From NCBI RefSeq assembly GCF_004963255.1, contig NZ_SUGA01000011.1:62001-126000 (forward strand): a stretch of 64,000 nucleotides of DNA, read 5' to 3'. Below the pieces are notes generated by a model. That model was not told where the DNA came from. It saw only the letters and a program-made list of their open reading frames with translations, and made no database searches. Source of the DNA: Mesorhizobium sp. GTDB taxonomy: Bacteria > Pseudomonadota > Alphaproteobacteria > Rhizobiales > Rhizobiaceae. The translations under genes and the position numbers were made by a program. Positions 17,555-26,018 of the stretch are shown piece after piece. Numbering within the stretch: position 1 is the first letter of the stretch; each line of letters opens with the position of its first letter.

Positions 17555-19105
17555 TCAGCCGGCTAATCTTCTCTGGTCTTCAACAATTGCGGCCGGCTTT
17601 CGGACCGGCCGCCGGACGATCATCGATTCCTCCTCGGCGTCCTGGGGCGCGCCCCAGAATTCGGCGAGCGTCGGGCCGCCCTTGACGCGGCCGTCGTGGG
17701 CGAGAAACCCCCAGACCTCGCGGAACCAGACGCGGCGGCCCATCTTGGTGTACCAGCGCATCGAATGGCGCTGCTCGGGATCGGGGTGGAAGAGGATGCG
17801 CGCCAGCGCCTTCGGCCGCGACTGCACGGCGACCTCGATGAGCTTGACGGCGAAGAACAGCATCCAGGGTTTCAGCTTCGTCATGTGCAGAACCTGATGC
17901 TTGTAATCCCAGAGGCGGACGTCCTTCTGGATCACCTTGCGGCCGGCGGCGATGCGGAAGAACGGCGTCCAACGATGCGGAGTGACATAGAGCGCCTGGA
18001 TCTGGTCGGGATCATAGGCGATGAGCTGGCGGAAGCCGCGCCACAGATCGCGAAGGCCTTCGTCCTCGAAACCGGCAACCCAGGTCGCCATCGACAATAT
18101 GCCATGCCGCCTGAGCAGCCGGATCGCCTCGCGGTCCGACTTGGTGCTGCCGCCCTTGCGGATCAATGACAGTGTCTCCTCATCGGTGTTTTCCATGCCG
18201 AGCAGCCAGCGGATGACACCGGCCTTGCGGTAAAGGTGGAGGATATCGGCGTCGCGCACGATGTCGTCGGCGCGGGTCGAGCCGACGATCAGCACCGGCA
18301 CGTTCTCGGCGATCATGGCGTCGAGAAAGGCGCGCCAGGCTTTCTTCGAGGAGGTCGGGTTCTCGTCCGCCAGGTTGACCAGCTCGATGCCGTGCTCGCG
18401 ATGCAGCCAGGCGATTTCTTTTGCGAATTTCACCGGGTCGCGATGGCGCCAGCGGGTCCAGAAGCCGCGCTGGCCGCAATAGTTGCACAGATGCGGGCAG
18501 CCGCGCGAGAACTGCATGACCACCGCCCGCTTGCCGCCCCAATAGGAGTAGCGGCGATGATCGATCAGCTCCCAGCCGACGCGATAAGCATCGAGATCGG
18601 CGATCATCATGGCCGCCTGCGTGGCGACCGGGCGGCCGAGATCGTCGCGATAGGCGATGCCGGCGACGCTTGCTACAGGCTGGCGCATTTCGATGGCCTC
18701 GACCAGCGCCGTTGCGGTCGCCTCGCCCTCGCCGCGCACGATGAAGTCGAAGACGTCGGTCGCGGCGAGGATGTCGCGCCAGTGATAGGTCGGAAAGACG
18801 CCGCCATAGATGACGATGACGCCTGGAGCGCCGGCCTTGATCATCTCGGCAATCTTCAAGGCGGTCGGATGCGCCGAGGTCGAGCCGGAATGGCCGATCA
18901 GGATGAAATCCGGATCGCCGCGCAATGCCTCGTCCGCAAGCGTGCCAAGCGGCATCGGCCCGAACTCGGCATCGACGAGGCGCACCTGATGGCCGGAATC
19001 GATAAGCGGGCCGCCGATCGCCAGCAGCCCAAACGGCGGCAGATGGTCGTCGGGGACGCGGCTGCCGATGGCCGTGTGCGGCGGATTGATCAGCACGATG
19101 TTCAA
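17555..19105 (-). CDS. BchE-like B12-binding-fold radical SAM protein
   Basis: 516 aa. Residues 1-140 form a B12-binding-like Rossmann domain, though the DxHxxG cobalt-ligand motif is not present. The radical SAM core carries Cx3Cx2C at Cys203, 207 and 210 (RGCPHLCNYCGQRGFW), then LADENPTSSKK, matching anaerobic Mg-protoporphyrin cyclase BchE and related class-B enzymes. The rest (about 400-516) resembles no domain I can name. No photosynthesis gene is nearby, so a true BchE role is unlikely. It sits convergent to argB and upstream of the lrp-phhA pair. Substrate unknown. Confidence 0.85.
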   Translation of the reverse strand: MNIVLINPPHTAIGSRVPDDHLPPFGLLAIGGPLIDSGHQVRLVDAEFGPMPLGTLADEALRGDPDFILIGHSGSTSAHPTALKIAEMIKAGAPGVIVIYGGVFPTYHWRDILAATDVFDFIVRGEGEATATALVEAIEMRQPVASVAGIAYRDDLGRPVATQAAMMIADLDAYRVGWELIDHRRYSYWGGKRAVVMQFSRGCPHLCNYCGQRGFWTRWRHRDPVKFAKEIAWLHREHGIELVNLADENPTSSKKAWRAFLDAMIAENVPVLIVGSTRADDIVRDADILHLYRKAGVIRWLLGMENTDEETLSLIRKGGSTKSDREAIRLLRRHGILSMATWVAGFEDEGLRDLWRGFRQLIAYDPDQIQALYVTPHRWTPFFRIAAGRKVIQKDVRLWDYKHQVLHMTKLKPWMLFFAVKLIEVAVQSRPKALARILFHPDPEQRHSMRWYTKMGRRVWFREVWGFLAHDGRVKGGPTLAEFWGAPQDAEEESMIVRRPVRKPAAIVEDQRRLAG

Positions 19106-19207
19106 GGCGGACCTCCATGTTGGTCCGCTTGTGCTAATTGCCGATGACGAAGCCGCCTTGGCGCGGTTCAGCAGTCTCCACGCAGCTTTTCGCCAGATTT
19201 GACCGGA

Positions 19208-19684
19208 TCAGCGCCGCAGATGGCTGAGCGGCACGTGGCCGGGGCCCTTGATGTTCTGCAGCACAAGTTGCGTGTGGACGTCGCGCACACCGGGCAGCCG
19301 CATCAGCCGGTGCATGACGAAGGCGTTCAGATCGTCCACCGAAGGCACCATGACATGCAGCAGGAAATCGTGGTCGCCGGTCATCGTCCAGCAGGACGAC
19401 ACCTCGTCCATGCGCTGCACGGCGGCTATAAAACTTTCGGGTGAGCCGTCGCTGTGGCTGACCAGCCGCACCTGGATGAAGACCTCGACGGTCAGGCCGA
19501 CGGCGCGGCGGCTGAGCACGGCGGCAAAGCCCTTGATGATGCCGGTTTCCTGCAAGGCCTCGAAGCGGCGCGCGCAAGGCGTGGTCGACAGGCCGATCTC
19601 CTGCGCCAGCTCGGAGACGGGCTTGCGCCCGTCGCGCTGCAGGATGTCGAGCATCCTTATCTCAAATTCGTCGAATTGAGGCAT
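19208..19684 (-). CDS. Lrp/AsnC-family regulator, probable controller of phhA
   Basis: 158 aa. An N-terminal helix-turn-helix (ELAQEIGLSTTPCARRFEAL) is followed by an RAM/AsnC ligand domain (VEVFIQVRLVS, then CWTMTGDHDFLLHVMVPSVD). ATG 19684 is used; the frame extends to 19765, but those residues look non-coding. It is divergent from phenylalanine hydroxylase, so an amino-acid-responsive role in aromatic catabolism is likely. A 7-bp inverted repeat at 19750-19770 in the shared gap is a candidate site. Confidence 0.92.
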   Translation of the reverse strand: MPQFDEFEIRMLDILQRDGRKPVSELAQEIGLSTTPCARRFEALQETGIIKGFAAVLSRRAVGLTVEVFIQVRLVSHSDGSPESFIAAVQRMDEVSSCWTMTGDHDFLLHVMVPSVDDLNAFVMHRLMRLPGVRDVHTQLVLQNIKGPGHVPLSHLRR

Positions 19685-19749
19685 GTTTTCTCGATCTCTC
19701 GCTGATTGGAGTGATTTTACCTCAGAATCCGCCGGAAAGCTACAAACAA

Positions 19750-19770
19750 GGCTGATTTGCCTCATCAGCC
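19750..19770. promoter_or_regulatory. Inverted repeat between lrp and phhA, candidate operator
   Basis: GGCTGAT and ATCAGCC are perfect 7-bp arms around a 7-bp spacer. A second palindrome, GATCCACGGATC, lies at 19791-19802. Both lie in the shared promoter region of the divergent pair. Confidence 0.5.
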
Positions 19771-19820
19771 GCCTCTAAACTCCGCTTCACGATCCACGGA
19801 TCACGATCTCAGAGGAGGAT

Positions 19821-20657
19821 ATGATGACGATCAGCGTTGCCGATTACGCCGCCGAATGCGCGGCGCAGGGCCTTCGCGGCGACTATTCGGTCTGCCGCGG
19901 CGATTTCACGGTGGCGCAAGGCTACGACTATTCCGCCGAGGAACAGGCGGTGTGGCGCATGCTGTGCGACCGCCAGACGAAGCTGACCCAGAAGCTCGCG
20001 CACCGTTCCTATCTGGACGGCGTCGCGGCGCTCGGGCTGCTCGACAGGATTCCGGATTTCGACGCGGTGAGCGAAAAGCTCAGCAAGCTGACCGGCTGGG
20101 AGATCGTCGCCGTGCCCGGCCTCATTCCGGCCGGCCCCTTCTTCGACCATCTTGCCAACCGGCGCTTCCCGGTGACCAACTGGCTGCGGACGAAAAAGGA
20201 GCTCGACTATATCGTCGAGCCGGACATGTTCCACGATTTCTTCGGCCATGTGCCGATCCTGACCCAGCCGGTGTTCGCCGATTTCATGCAGATGTATGGC
20301 GAGAAGGCGGAGGACATGATCGCGCTCGGCGGCGACGAGATGATCACCAGGCTTTACTGGTACAGCGCCGAATACGGCCTCATTCAGGAAGCCGGCCAGC
20401 CGCTGAAAGCCTTCGGCGCCGGGCTGATGTCGTCCTTCACCGAGCTGCAGTTCGCGGTCGAGAGCAAGGACGCCCACCATGTGCCGTTCGACCTCGAGAC
20501 GGTGATGCGCACCGGCTACGAGATCGACAAGTTCCAGCGCGCCTATTTCGTGCTGCCATCCTTCGATGCGCTGCGCGATGCCTTCGCCAATGGCGACCTT
20601 GCCGGCATCGTCTCACGGTTCAAGGGTCAGCCGGCACTCGACCCTGCAACGGTGTGA
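19821..20657 (+). CDS. phhA: Phenylalanine 4-monooxygenase
   Basis: Pterin-dependent, iron-containing hydroxylase converting phenylalanine to tyrosine. 278 aa, the monomeric bacterial size without a regulatory domain. The iron ligands are His138, His143 (HDFFGHVP) and Glu184 (YWYSAEYGL). AGGAGG at 19813-19818 suits ATG 19824 (5 nt) better than ATG 19821 (2 nt), so the true protein may be one Met shorter. No carbinolamine dehydratase gene is nearby to recycle the pterin. The divergent Lrp-type gene is the likely regulator. Confidence 0.96.
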   Translation: MMTISVADYAAECAAQGLRGDYSVCRGDFTVAQGYDYSAEEQAVWRMLCDRQTKLTQKLAHRSYLDGVAALGLLDRIPDFDAVSEKLSKLTGWEIVAVPGLIPAGPFFDHLANRRFPVTNWLRTKKELDYIVEPDMFHDFFGHVPILTQPVFADFMQMYGEKAEDMIALGGDEMITRLYWYSAEYGLIQEAGQPLKAFGAGLMSSFTELQFAVESKDAHHVPFDLETVMRTGYEIDKFQRAYFVLPSFDALRDAFANGDLAGIVSRFKGQPALDPATV

Positions 20658-20665
20658 TTGTTCTT

Positions 20666-20713
20666 ACGCAATTCCGGACGGAAAAACCGCGACGCACTTT
20701 TCCTGGAATTGCT
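20666..20713. repeat. Repeat family B palindrome
   Basis: ACGCAATTCCGGACGG at the left and TCCTGGAATTGCT at the right give a near-perfect long hairpin. It begins 8 bp after the phhA stop and could end its transcript. Confidence 0.85.
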
Positions 20714-20937
20714 CTGAGGTCGGTTTTCGCCCAACCGACATTCAGGGCGGCTCAGTTGCTGGAAGGCAGCTGGGCCGCTTCGTCCCTTTTGCGATTACGT
20801 TTCCAGCACAGGGATTTTGACTGATCGGCTATGTTTATGTTGGGCAGGTGGCATGCCTTGGAGGTTGGCCGAAATGCCCACCCAGTCGTCATCCACGGGC
20901 GGAGCAAAGAGCGAAGCGACGCGCGCAGACCCGAGGA

Positions 20938-21011
20938 TCCATTCCGTGTCGCATGAGTGCTGCCGCAGAATTCTGCTCCGCTGCGTTCGTCGATCAAAGT
21001 CACGGAATGGA
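20938..21011. repeat. Inverted-repeat intergenic element
   Basis: TCCATTCCGTG (20938-20948) and CACGGAATGGA (21001-21011) are perfect 11-bp arms around 52 bp that holds the palindrome GCAGAATTCTGC (20965-20976). The flanks are rich in GCGGAG/CTCCGC, suggesting a bigger folded unit. Confidence 0.65.
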
Positions 21012-21173
21012 CCCCAGGCCTCGGCGACGCCGCTTCGCGGCTCCGCCCAGGGACTGACGAGGTTGGAAGGCTTCGGCCAACCCCCGGCGTTTGCACTCAT
21101 TTCACGGAAAGGAACGGTGAAAAGTGCCGGTCGACAAACGGCAACCCTTCAAAGTCCTGCGCAGAATCTCTCG

Positions 21174-21662
21174 TTATGCCTTGTCCGGCTCGGCCTTGAT
21201 CCTGGCCAGCTGCTCGCTCTGCAGGTCCAGCGCGGCATTGATGAAGCGCAGCACGGTCGCGAGCTCCGCATCGCTGAAGCTCGCCACCACCTTCTCGCCC
21301 TCGCGCGCGATCGTGCCGTAGTAGCGCTCTGACAATTCCCTGGTCAGGTCGGTCGCCTCGATCACCACCTTGCGCCTGTCCTCCAGGCTGCGGGTCCGGG
21401 TGACGTAGCCGCGCGCCTCGAGCCGGTCGATCAATGCAGTGACGGCGGCTGGCGTCAGTCCGGTCGCTGCCGCCACGGCACCCGCCGATTGCGGTCCCGC
21501 ATAGAGCAGTCCCAGGCAATGCCGCTCCGCCGCGATCAGGCCCAGCCGTGCGCCCACCGCCTCGTCATAAGCTTGGGTGGCGTCCTGCCAGCGCATGACG
21601 GCAAGGCCGACATCGCGGGTCATTTCATCGCGTTTCGTGCTTGACGATTTTATTTCGATCAT
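21174..21662 (-). CDS. MarR-family transcriptional regulator
   Basis: 162 aa. The helix-turn-helix is AATGLTPAAVTALIDRLEAR and the wing RSLEDRRKVVIEAT carries the DRR signature. Typical of MarR proteins that sense small molecules. It is divergent from a 55-aa membrane protein at 21757 with a 94-bp gap that contains GTCT-N7-AGAC (21677-21691), a weak candidate operator. Its target may be that small gene and itself; nothing else nearby is obviously regulated. Confidence 0.88.
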   Translation of the reverse strand: MIEIKSSSTKRDEMTRDVGLAVMRWQDATQAYDEAVGARLGLIAAERHCLGLLYAGPQSAGAVAAATGLTPAAVTALIDRLEARGYVTRTRSLEDRRKVVIEATDLTRELSERYYGTIAREGEKVVASFSDAELATVLRFINAALDLQSEQLARIKAEPDKA

Positions 21663-21756
21663 CTAACTATCTATCTGTCTAACATTCAGACTATCGTATC
21701 AATATGCGAGGACGCTTTTGCGTGGCAAGGGCAAAGTCGCCGACAAGGAGTGAATA

Positions 21757-21924
21757 ATGAACTTGATCCAACAGCGCACCCCTCTCTCGAATGAGGAGGA
21801 ATACAAATACGCCAAGCTGGCGATGGAGTGGTATGGCTGGGGCTCGCCCATCGGCCTCGGCATCCTGCTGGTGGCGCTGGCGGCCGCGGCCGTGCTGGTG
21901 CGCATCGCAGTCTACGGCCTCTGA
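21757..21924 (+). CDS. 55-aa single-helix membrane protein, unknown function
   Basis: Starts MNLIQQRTPLSNEEEYKYAK, then an amphipathic stretch with aromatic WYGWG, then a hydrophobic helix from about residue 33 to 52 (LGILLVALAAAAVLVRIAVY). AAGGAG at 21745-21750 lies 6 nt before ATG, a strong ribosome site for such a short gene. Codon use fits the neighbours. It is divergent from a MarR regulator, which suggests inducible expression. I do not recognise a named family. Confidence 0.75.
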   Translation: MNLIQQRTPLSNEEEYKYAKLAMEWYGWGSPIGLGILLVALAAAAVLVRIAVYGL

Positions 21925-22006
21925 GCGCGAGGCCGCAATTCCCCCAAAAGCGCCAGAGCGGCGCCGGTTGCCGCTCCAGGCGCCGGCGCCACCGGCGTTT
22001 CGGACG

Positions 22007-23446
22007 TCAGACGGCGATCACCTTGCCGAGATGCTCGCCCAGGCGGCAGGCGAGCGCGGTGATGGTTGTCGTCGGGTTGCACTGGCCCGACGTGCAGAAC
22101 ACCGATGAGCCGCCGACATAGAGATTGGCCATGCCGTGCACCTTGCAATTGGCGTCGACGACGCTCTTCAGGACATCGGTGCCCATGCGGGTGCCGCCCA
22201 TATGGTGGTGGCCGGCCGTCTCCTCATTGGTCGGGTAATCGGCGCCATTGCTGATCCAGTCGTCGATGCGGACGCGGCCGAGATTCTTCTGCGCCAGCGT
22301 CGTGCCGAACAGCTTCAGCCCCTCGATCAGGGTGCGGCGTTCGAGCGGCGACTTCTTCCAGTGCAATTCGATGCGCGGCACGCCGGCGTGGTCGACATCG
22401 GTCTTCGACAGCTCGATCTGGTTCGAGGCGAGCGGCGCCTGCTCCCAGGCGACGTAGAGCTGGGCGGCGCAACGCAGCCGCTGGTCGAGCTGGGACGACA
22501 TCCACTCCGCCATGTTCGGCGCGGTGCAGGCAAGGTCGGCGATCAGCTTCTTGACATTGGGATAGGGGCTCTCGATCAGGCGGATGCCGAAATTCATGAT
22601 CTGCAGCCGCTCCATCGCGGCAAGCGTCGGCGAGAAGAAGGCTTCGTTCGAGGCATCGACCTCGAACTCCGAATAGTTGGCGAGAATGGCGTTGCCGCCC
22701 TCGAAGGTCGGATGCTCCATCCAGTAGCGGCCGAGCGCCGCCGCGTTCGGCACCACGCCGCCATTCGAACGCTCGTTCGACCACAACAGCAGCCGCGAAT
22801 TCTCCAGCCCGCCGGTGCAGGTGACGAAATAGTCCGCGCTGAAGGTGCCGGCGTCCTGGCCGTTCGACCACACCTTCGCGCCGGTGACGCGCTTGCCGTC
22901 GCCGATAAGCTCGGTCGCATAGGTGTTGAGCACGACGGCGATGTTCTTGCTCCGGTCGAGCTCGTCGGCGAATTTCTCGCCGAAGCGGACGGCGGGACTC
23001 TTGATCAATTGCACCCAGCGTATGTCGTCCGAAACCGGCACATCGGGGCGGAAATCGGGAAGCTCGAGGATGTCGTGGACTTCCTTCAGATAAGGCTCGA
23101 TATCGGCGCGGCTGATCGGCCAGCCGGTGTCCGGCGCCCAGGCCTTGGGCTCGAAATCCTGCCTGTCGAGCACGCGGCACCAGCCGGCCCAATGGTTGGA
23201 CGAGCCGCCCATAAAGCGCAGCCTGGTGATGTCGAGGTCGAAGTAGAAGTCGCCGACCGTCTTGCCGCGGTAGAAATCCTGCGACTCGTCGCTGAACTCA
23301 CGCGAGCCCGCCTCAAGGACGACGACAGGAATGCCGGCGGCGCCCAGCTTCCTGGCGATCGTCGTGCCGGCCGGGCCGGAGCCGAGAATGCAGACCTTGG
23401 GTTTGAAGCCGGCCTGCTTGTAGCCTTCGTAGCTGTCGAAGATCAT
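22007..23446 (-). CDS. GMC-family FAD-dependent oxidoreductase
   Basis: 479-aa flavoprotein of the glucose-methanol-choline family, in the group of membrane sugar/polyol dehydrogenases. FAD motif VCILGSGPAGTTIARKL near the N-terminus, GGSSNHWAGW at about 85, and the C-terminal HHHMGGTRMG and CNPTTTITALACRLG. It has no signal peptide of its own. Start ATG 23446 overlaps the stop of a 57-aa Tat-leader protein as ATGA, so the two are translated together and probably exported as a complex. A longer frame to 23473 is not used. Substrate unknown. Confidence 0.9.
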   Translation of the reverse strand: MIFDSYEGYKQAGFKPKVCILGSGPAGTTIARKLGAAGIPVVVLEAGSREFSDESQDFYRGKTVGDFYFDLDITRLRFMGGSSNHWAGWCRVLDRQDFEPKAWAPDTGWPISRADIEPYLKEVHDILELPDFRPDVPVSDDIRWVQLIKSPAVRFGEKFADELDRSKNIAVVLNTYATELIGDGKRVTGAKVWSNGQDAGTFSADYFVTCTGGLENSRLLLWSNERSNGGVVPNAAALGRYWMEHPTFEGGNAILANYSEFEVDASNEAFFSPTLAAMERLQIMNFGIRLIESPYPNVKKLIADLACTAPNMAEWMSSQLDQRLRCAAQLYVAWEQAPLASNQIELSKTDVDHAGVPRIELHWKKSPLERRTLIEGLKLFGTTLAQKNLGRVRIDDWISNGADYPTNEETAGHHHMGGTRMGTDVLKSVVDANCKVHGMANLYVGGSSVFCTSGQCNPTTTITALACRLGEHLGKVIAV

Positions 23447-23616
23447 GCGAGGTCGCTCCGCCGCAGGATCCATCCGTTGATCTCGACGATTTCATCGCGG
23501 TCGATCTCGTCAGGATTGGCGGGGGCCGGCGGGTTGCGGAACAGCGACAGTGCCGGCAACGTGATCAGCGCCTGCACGATCGCGCGGCGCGATATTCTTC
23601 TTATGAACCTGCTCAT
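23443..23616 (-). CDS. 57-aa Tat-leader protein coupled to the GMC oxidoreductase
   Basis: Starts MSRFIRRISRRAIVQALITL: a twin-arginine motif (SRRAIVQ) and a hydrophobic segment to about residue 27. A 30-residue acidic tail then carries VEINGWILRRSDLA. GAGAG lies 8 nt before ATG 23616. The stop overlaps the oxidoreductase start. Small Tat-exported subunits that carry a flavoprotein partner out of the cell are known for fructose and gluconate dehydrogenases; this could be a very reduced version. That role is inferred from layout only. Confidence 0.72.
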   Translation of the reverse strand: MSRFIRRISRRAIVQALITLPALSLFRNPPAPANPDEIDRDEIVEINGWILRRSDLA

Positions 23617-23822
23617 GACACGTCTCTCGATAGAGGGCTCGATCCACGCATGCCGTTCCTGAACGGCACACATGCCGCCGATGAGGCCAATTCCGTGCCA
23701 AACCCGGGTGAAGACGGCGTTACATCCGGAAGTTTAGCGCGGTTGAATATGGACATGGTTAGGGTTCTCATAACCCGCGGCGCACTGGAGCGGTTTAGGC
23801 GCCGCGCTGTCGAGTTTTCGAT

Positions 23823-23868
23823 GCATGTCGTTGCCCCAAAACCCGCTTCGCACTTTTGGGCGACATGC
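23823..23868. repeat. Repeat family A variant
   Basis: GCATGTCG and CGACATGC outer arms with inner CCAAAA / TTTTGGG. The layout matches family A but the inner arm bases differ (CCAAAA rather than CCCGAAA). It lies just beyond the diguanylate cyclase stop. Confidence 0.75.
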
Positions 23869-23888
23869 AGGACGCCCGCCGCGATGCT

Positions 23889-24650
23889 TCAAGCCGCTTC
23901 GGGAAGCTCGCGGTCGAGAATCGAAAGATTGCGGCCGCGGTTCTTCGCCTCGTAGAGCCGGCGGTCGGCCGCGCGCATCAAATCGGAAACGGTTGCACCC
24001 TCGCCGCAGCTTATGCCACCGATCGAGACCGTGAGCGGCACGGTGCGCTCGTCGTCAGGGCGGAAACGGATCAGCTCGACCTCGCGACGGATGCGTTCGG
24101 CGACATGCTTGGCCTCACGCTCGCTGGCGCCGACCAGGAAAGCCGCGAACTCCTCGCCGCCGATGCGGCCGAGCACGTCGCCGCTGCGCACGCCGCGTTC
24201 GATGGCGCCGGCGATCAGAAGCAGCGCTTCGTCCCCTGTCAGATGACCGTAGCTGTCATTGATCCTCTTGAAGTGATCGGCGTCGATGATGAGCAGCGCG
24301 CCGCGGTCGCTCTTGCGCCGCGATCCATCGAGCGCGGCAAAGAAGGTTTCGCGATTGAGCATGCCGGTCATGTCGTCGCGGCTTGCCTTTTCGGAGAGGC
24401 GCCTGTGCGCGGCGGCGAGTTGCGCGTGGGCGCGGGCAAGCTCGCGATGGGCGTTCTGCAACCGGTCGCTGTGCCAGAAGCTGCCGGCGCTGGCGGCCCA
24501 GGCGAGCACGAGCGGGCATAGCGTCGATGCCAGCCAGACGGTGCGGCTCATCGGAAAGCCCATTGCCGGAACCACGATCAGCGTCAACAACAGCGAGACG
24601 GCGACCGAAGCGAATGCTACGGTAGCGGCCTTTAGAAATATGCGGCTCAT
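23889..24650 (-). CDS. Membrane-bound diguanylate cyclase (GGDEF domain)
   Basis: Makes cyclic di-GMP from two GTP. 253 aa: two membrane helices (about 8-28 and 35-55), a short coiled coil (about 62-90) and a GGDEF domain with DDMTGMLNRETFF, DADHFKRINDSYGH and the active-site variant GGEEF. The substrate-binding and metal residues are intact, so it should be active. There is no periplasmic sensor between the helices. An RxxD inhibition site is not at the normal place (SGDVLGRIGGEEF). ATG 24650 is preferred; the frame extends to 24758. Confidence 0.92.
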   Translation of the reverse strand: MSRIFLKAATVAFASVAVSLLLTLIVVPAMGFPMSRTVWLASTLCPLVLAWAASAGSFWHSDRLQNAHRELARAHAQLAAAHRRLSEKASRDDMTGMLNRETFFAALDGSRRKSDRGALLIIDADHFKRINDSYGHLTGDEALLLIAGAIERGVRSGDVLGRIGGEEFAAFLVGASEREAKHVAERIRREVELIRFRPDDERTVPLTVSIGGISCGEGATVSDLMRAADRRLYEAKNRGRNLSILDRELPEAA

Positions 24651-24799
24651 CACTTGCTCCCAAGGGATAGCCTCTGTGCCAGCAAGCGCTAAAGGCGACC
24701 TTTCCGGAACTTTTAAAATTTGAAGCGAGACGCCATTTTCACACTTCGTGACGCGCATAAGTTGTGGATAACTTCAGCGCCGGCATGCCATAGGAAGCC

Positions 24800-25507
24800 A
24801 TGACAATGACACCCGATCCTGCCCGCTTTGCCCATGTCACGGACTGGGTGTTCGACCTCGACAACACGCTTTACCCGCATCACTCGAACCTGTTCGCGCA
24901 GATCGATGTGAAGATGACCGCCTATGTCGGCGAGCTGCTGACGCTTTCGCGCGACGACGCGCGCAAGCTGCAGAAGGAACTCTACCTGGAATATGGCACG
25001 ACGCTGAACGGGCTGATGAAGCGGCACGGCATCGATCCCGACGATTTTCTCGAGAAGGTACACGATATCGACTATTCGAGGCTGGTGCCGGATCCGGTGC
25101 TGGGCGCGGCGATCCGCCAGCTTCCCGGACGCAAATTCATCTTCACCAATGGCGACCGCAGGCATGCCGAGCGCACCGCGCGCCAGCTCGGCATATTGGA
25201 GCATTTCGACGCCATCTTCGACATCGTCGCGGCGGGGCTCAATCCCAAGCCGGAGCGCCAGACCTATGAACGCTTCGCCGAATTGCACTCGGTGACCGGG
25301 CACAATGCGGTGATGTTCGAGGACCTGGCGCGCAATCTGGCCGTGCCGAAATCGCTCGGCATGACGACCGTGCTGGTGGTGCCGCGCAATTTCGAACCGA
25401 CCTTTTCGGAAATCTGGGAACGCGACCCGGCGAATGATGACGACGTCGATTTCGTCACCGACGATCTCGCCGGCTTCCTGACCGCGATCGTCGACGTCGT
25501 AGCCTGA
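24800..25507 (+). CDS. HAD-family pyrimidine 5'-nucleotidase
   Basis: Cytosolic phosphatase of the haloacid dehalogenase superfamily, 235 aa. Motif I FDLDNTLYP (nucleophile Asp about 19), motif II FTNGD, motif III Lys in GLNPKPE and motif IV MFEDLARNL. The overall pattern matches yeast SDT1/PHM8-like pyrimidine nucleotidases common in rhizobia. AGGAAG at 24792 is 2 nt from ATG 24800 and 8 nt from ATG 24806, so the protein may start MTPDPARF. Confidence 0.88.
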   Translation: MTMTPDPARFAHVTDWVFDLDNTLYPHHSNLFAQIDVKMTAYVGELLTLSRDDARKLQKELYLEYGTTLNGLMKRHGIDPDDFLEKVHDIDYSRLVPDPVLGAAIRQLPGRKFIFTNGDRRHAERTARQLGILEHFDAIFDIVAAGLNPKPERQTYERFAELHSVTGHNAVMFEDLARNLAVPKSLGMTTVLVVPRNFEPTFSEIWERDPANDDDVDFVTDDLAGFLTAIVDVVA

Positions 25508-25550
25508 CCAACTCCGCATAGCCGTGCGTCGCCGGTGCGGACGATGCCCT

Positions 25551-26018
25551 CTAGTCGAAATCCGGAATCGTGCCGGGCGGTAGTCCCAGCCGGCCGTTCA
25601 GTTCCTTCAAGAACCGGCAGACGTCCGGATTGCCGGCTGCTACCGTACCGTTGCCGTTGCCGTCGGACGCGTAGCCGTTGCCGTGGCCGTTGCCGCAATT
25701 GGCGTTGCCGTTGAAGCTGCCGCCATTGAAATTGCCGCTGAAGCTCCCGGCATTGCCGTTGCCGTTGAGATTGCCGCTGTTGCCATTGCCGTTGAAGTTG
25801 CCGGCATTCCCATTGCCGTTGAAATTTCCGGTGCTGCCAAGGCCGTTGGCGACACCGGCGCCGATTGGAAGATCGGCAATCCTGACCAGGGTCGAGGCAT
25901 CGGCGGCCAGCAACGCGGCAAGCAGGGTGCCGAGCGCGAGGCCGTTGCCATCAAGCAGCCTCGCCGCCACCCGGCGCTCGCGGGGCCGGGCGGGTCGGGA
26001 TGATTTCAGGCCGGTCAT
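25551..26018 (-). CDS. Gly-Asn repeat protein 3
   Basis: 155 aa. A basic start (MTGLKSSRPARPRERRVAAR) leads a weak hydrophobic segment (LALGTLLAALLAADA, about 28-42). Residues 60-125 are GNFNGNGNAGNFNGN-type repeats. Unlike its two neighbours it has two Cys and a non-repeat C-terminus (NPDVCRFLKELNGRLGLPPG). ATG 26018 shares one base with the stop of repeat protein 2 (TGATG), so the two are co-translated. The tail might anchor or cap a repeat fibre. Function unknown. Confidence 0.72.
   Translation of the reverse strand: MTGLKSSRPARPRERRVAARLLDGNGLALGTLLAALLAADASTLVRIADLPIGAGVANGLGSTGNFNGNGNAGNFNGNGNSGNLNGNGNAGSFSGNFNGGSFNGNANCGNGHGNGYASDGNGNGTVAAGNPDVCRFLKELNGRLGLPPGTIPDFD

Larger units (their letters stand above)
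20658..21173. other. 516-bp gene-free region filled with repeats
   Basis: It contains repeat B (20666-20713) and a larger palindromic element around 20938-21011. Short frames on both strands overlap these repeats and lack ribosome sites. I see no credible gene. Confidence 0.7.

Noticed and set aside
17555..19105. Assignment as chlorophyll-synthesis BchE
   Set aside because: No other photosynthesis gene is seen and the cobalamin motif is absent, so only 'BchE-like' is supported.
20795..21100. Reverse-strand frames after phhA
   Set aside because: They are translated from the inverted-repeat element and lack starts with ribosome sites.
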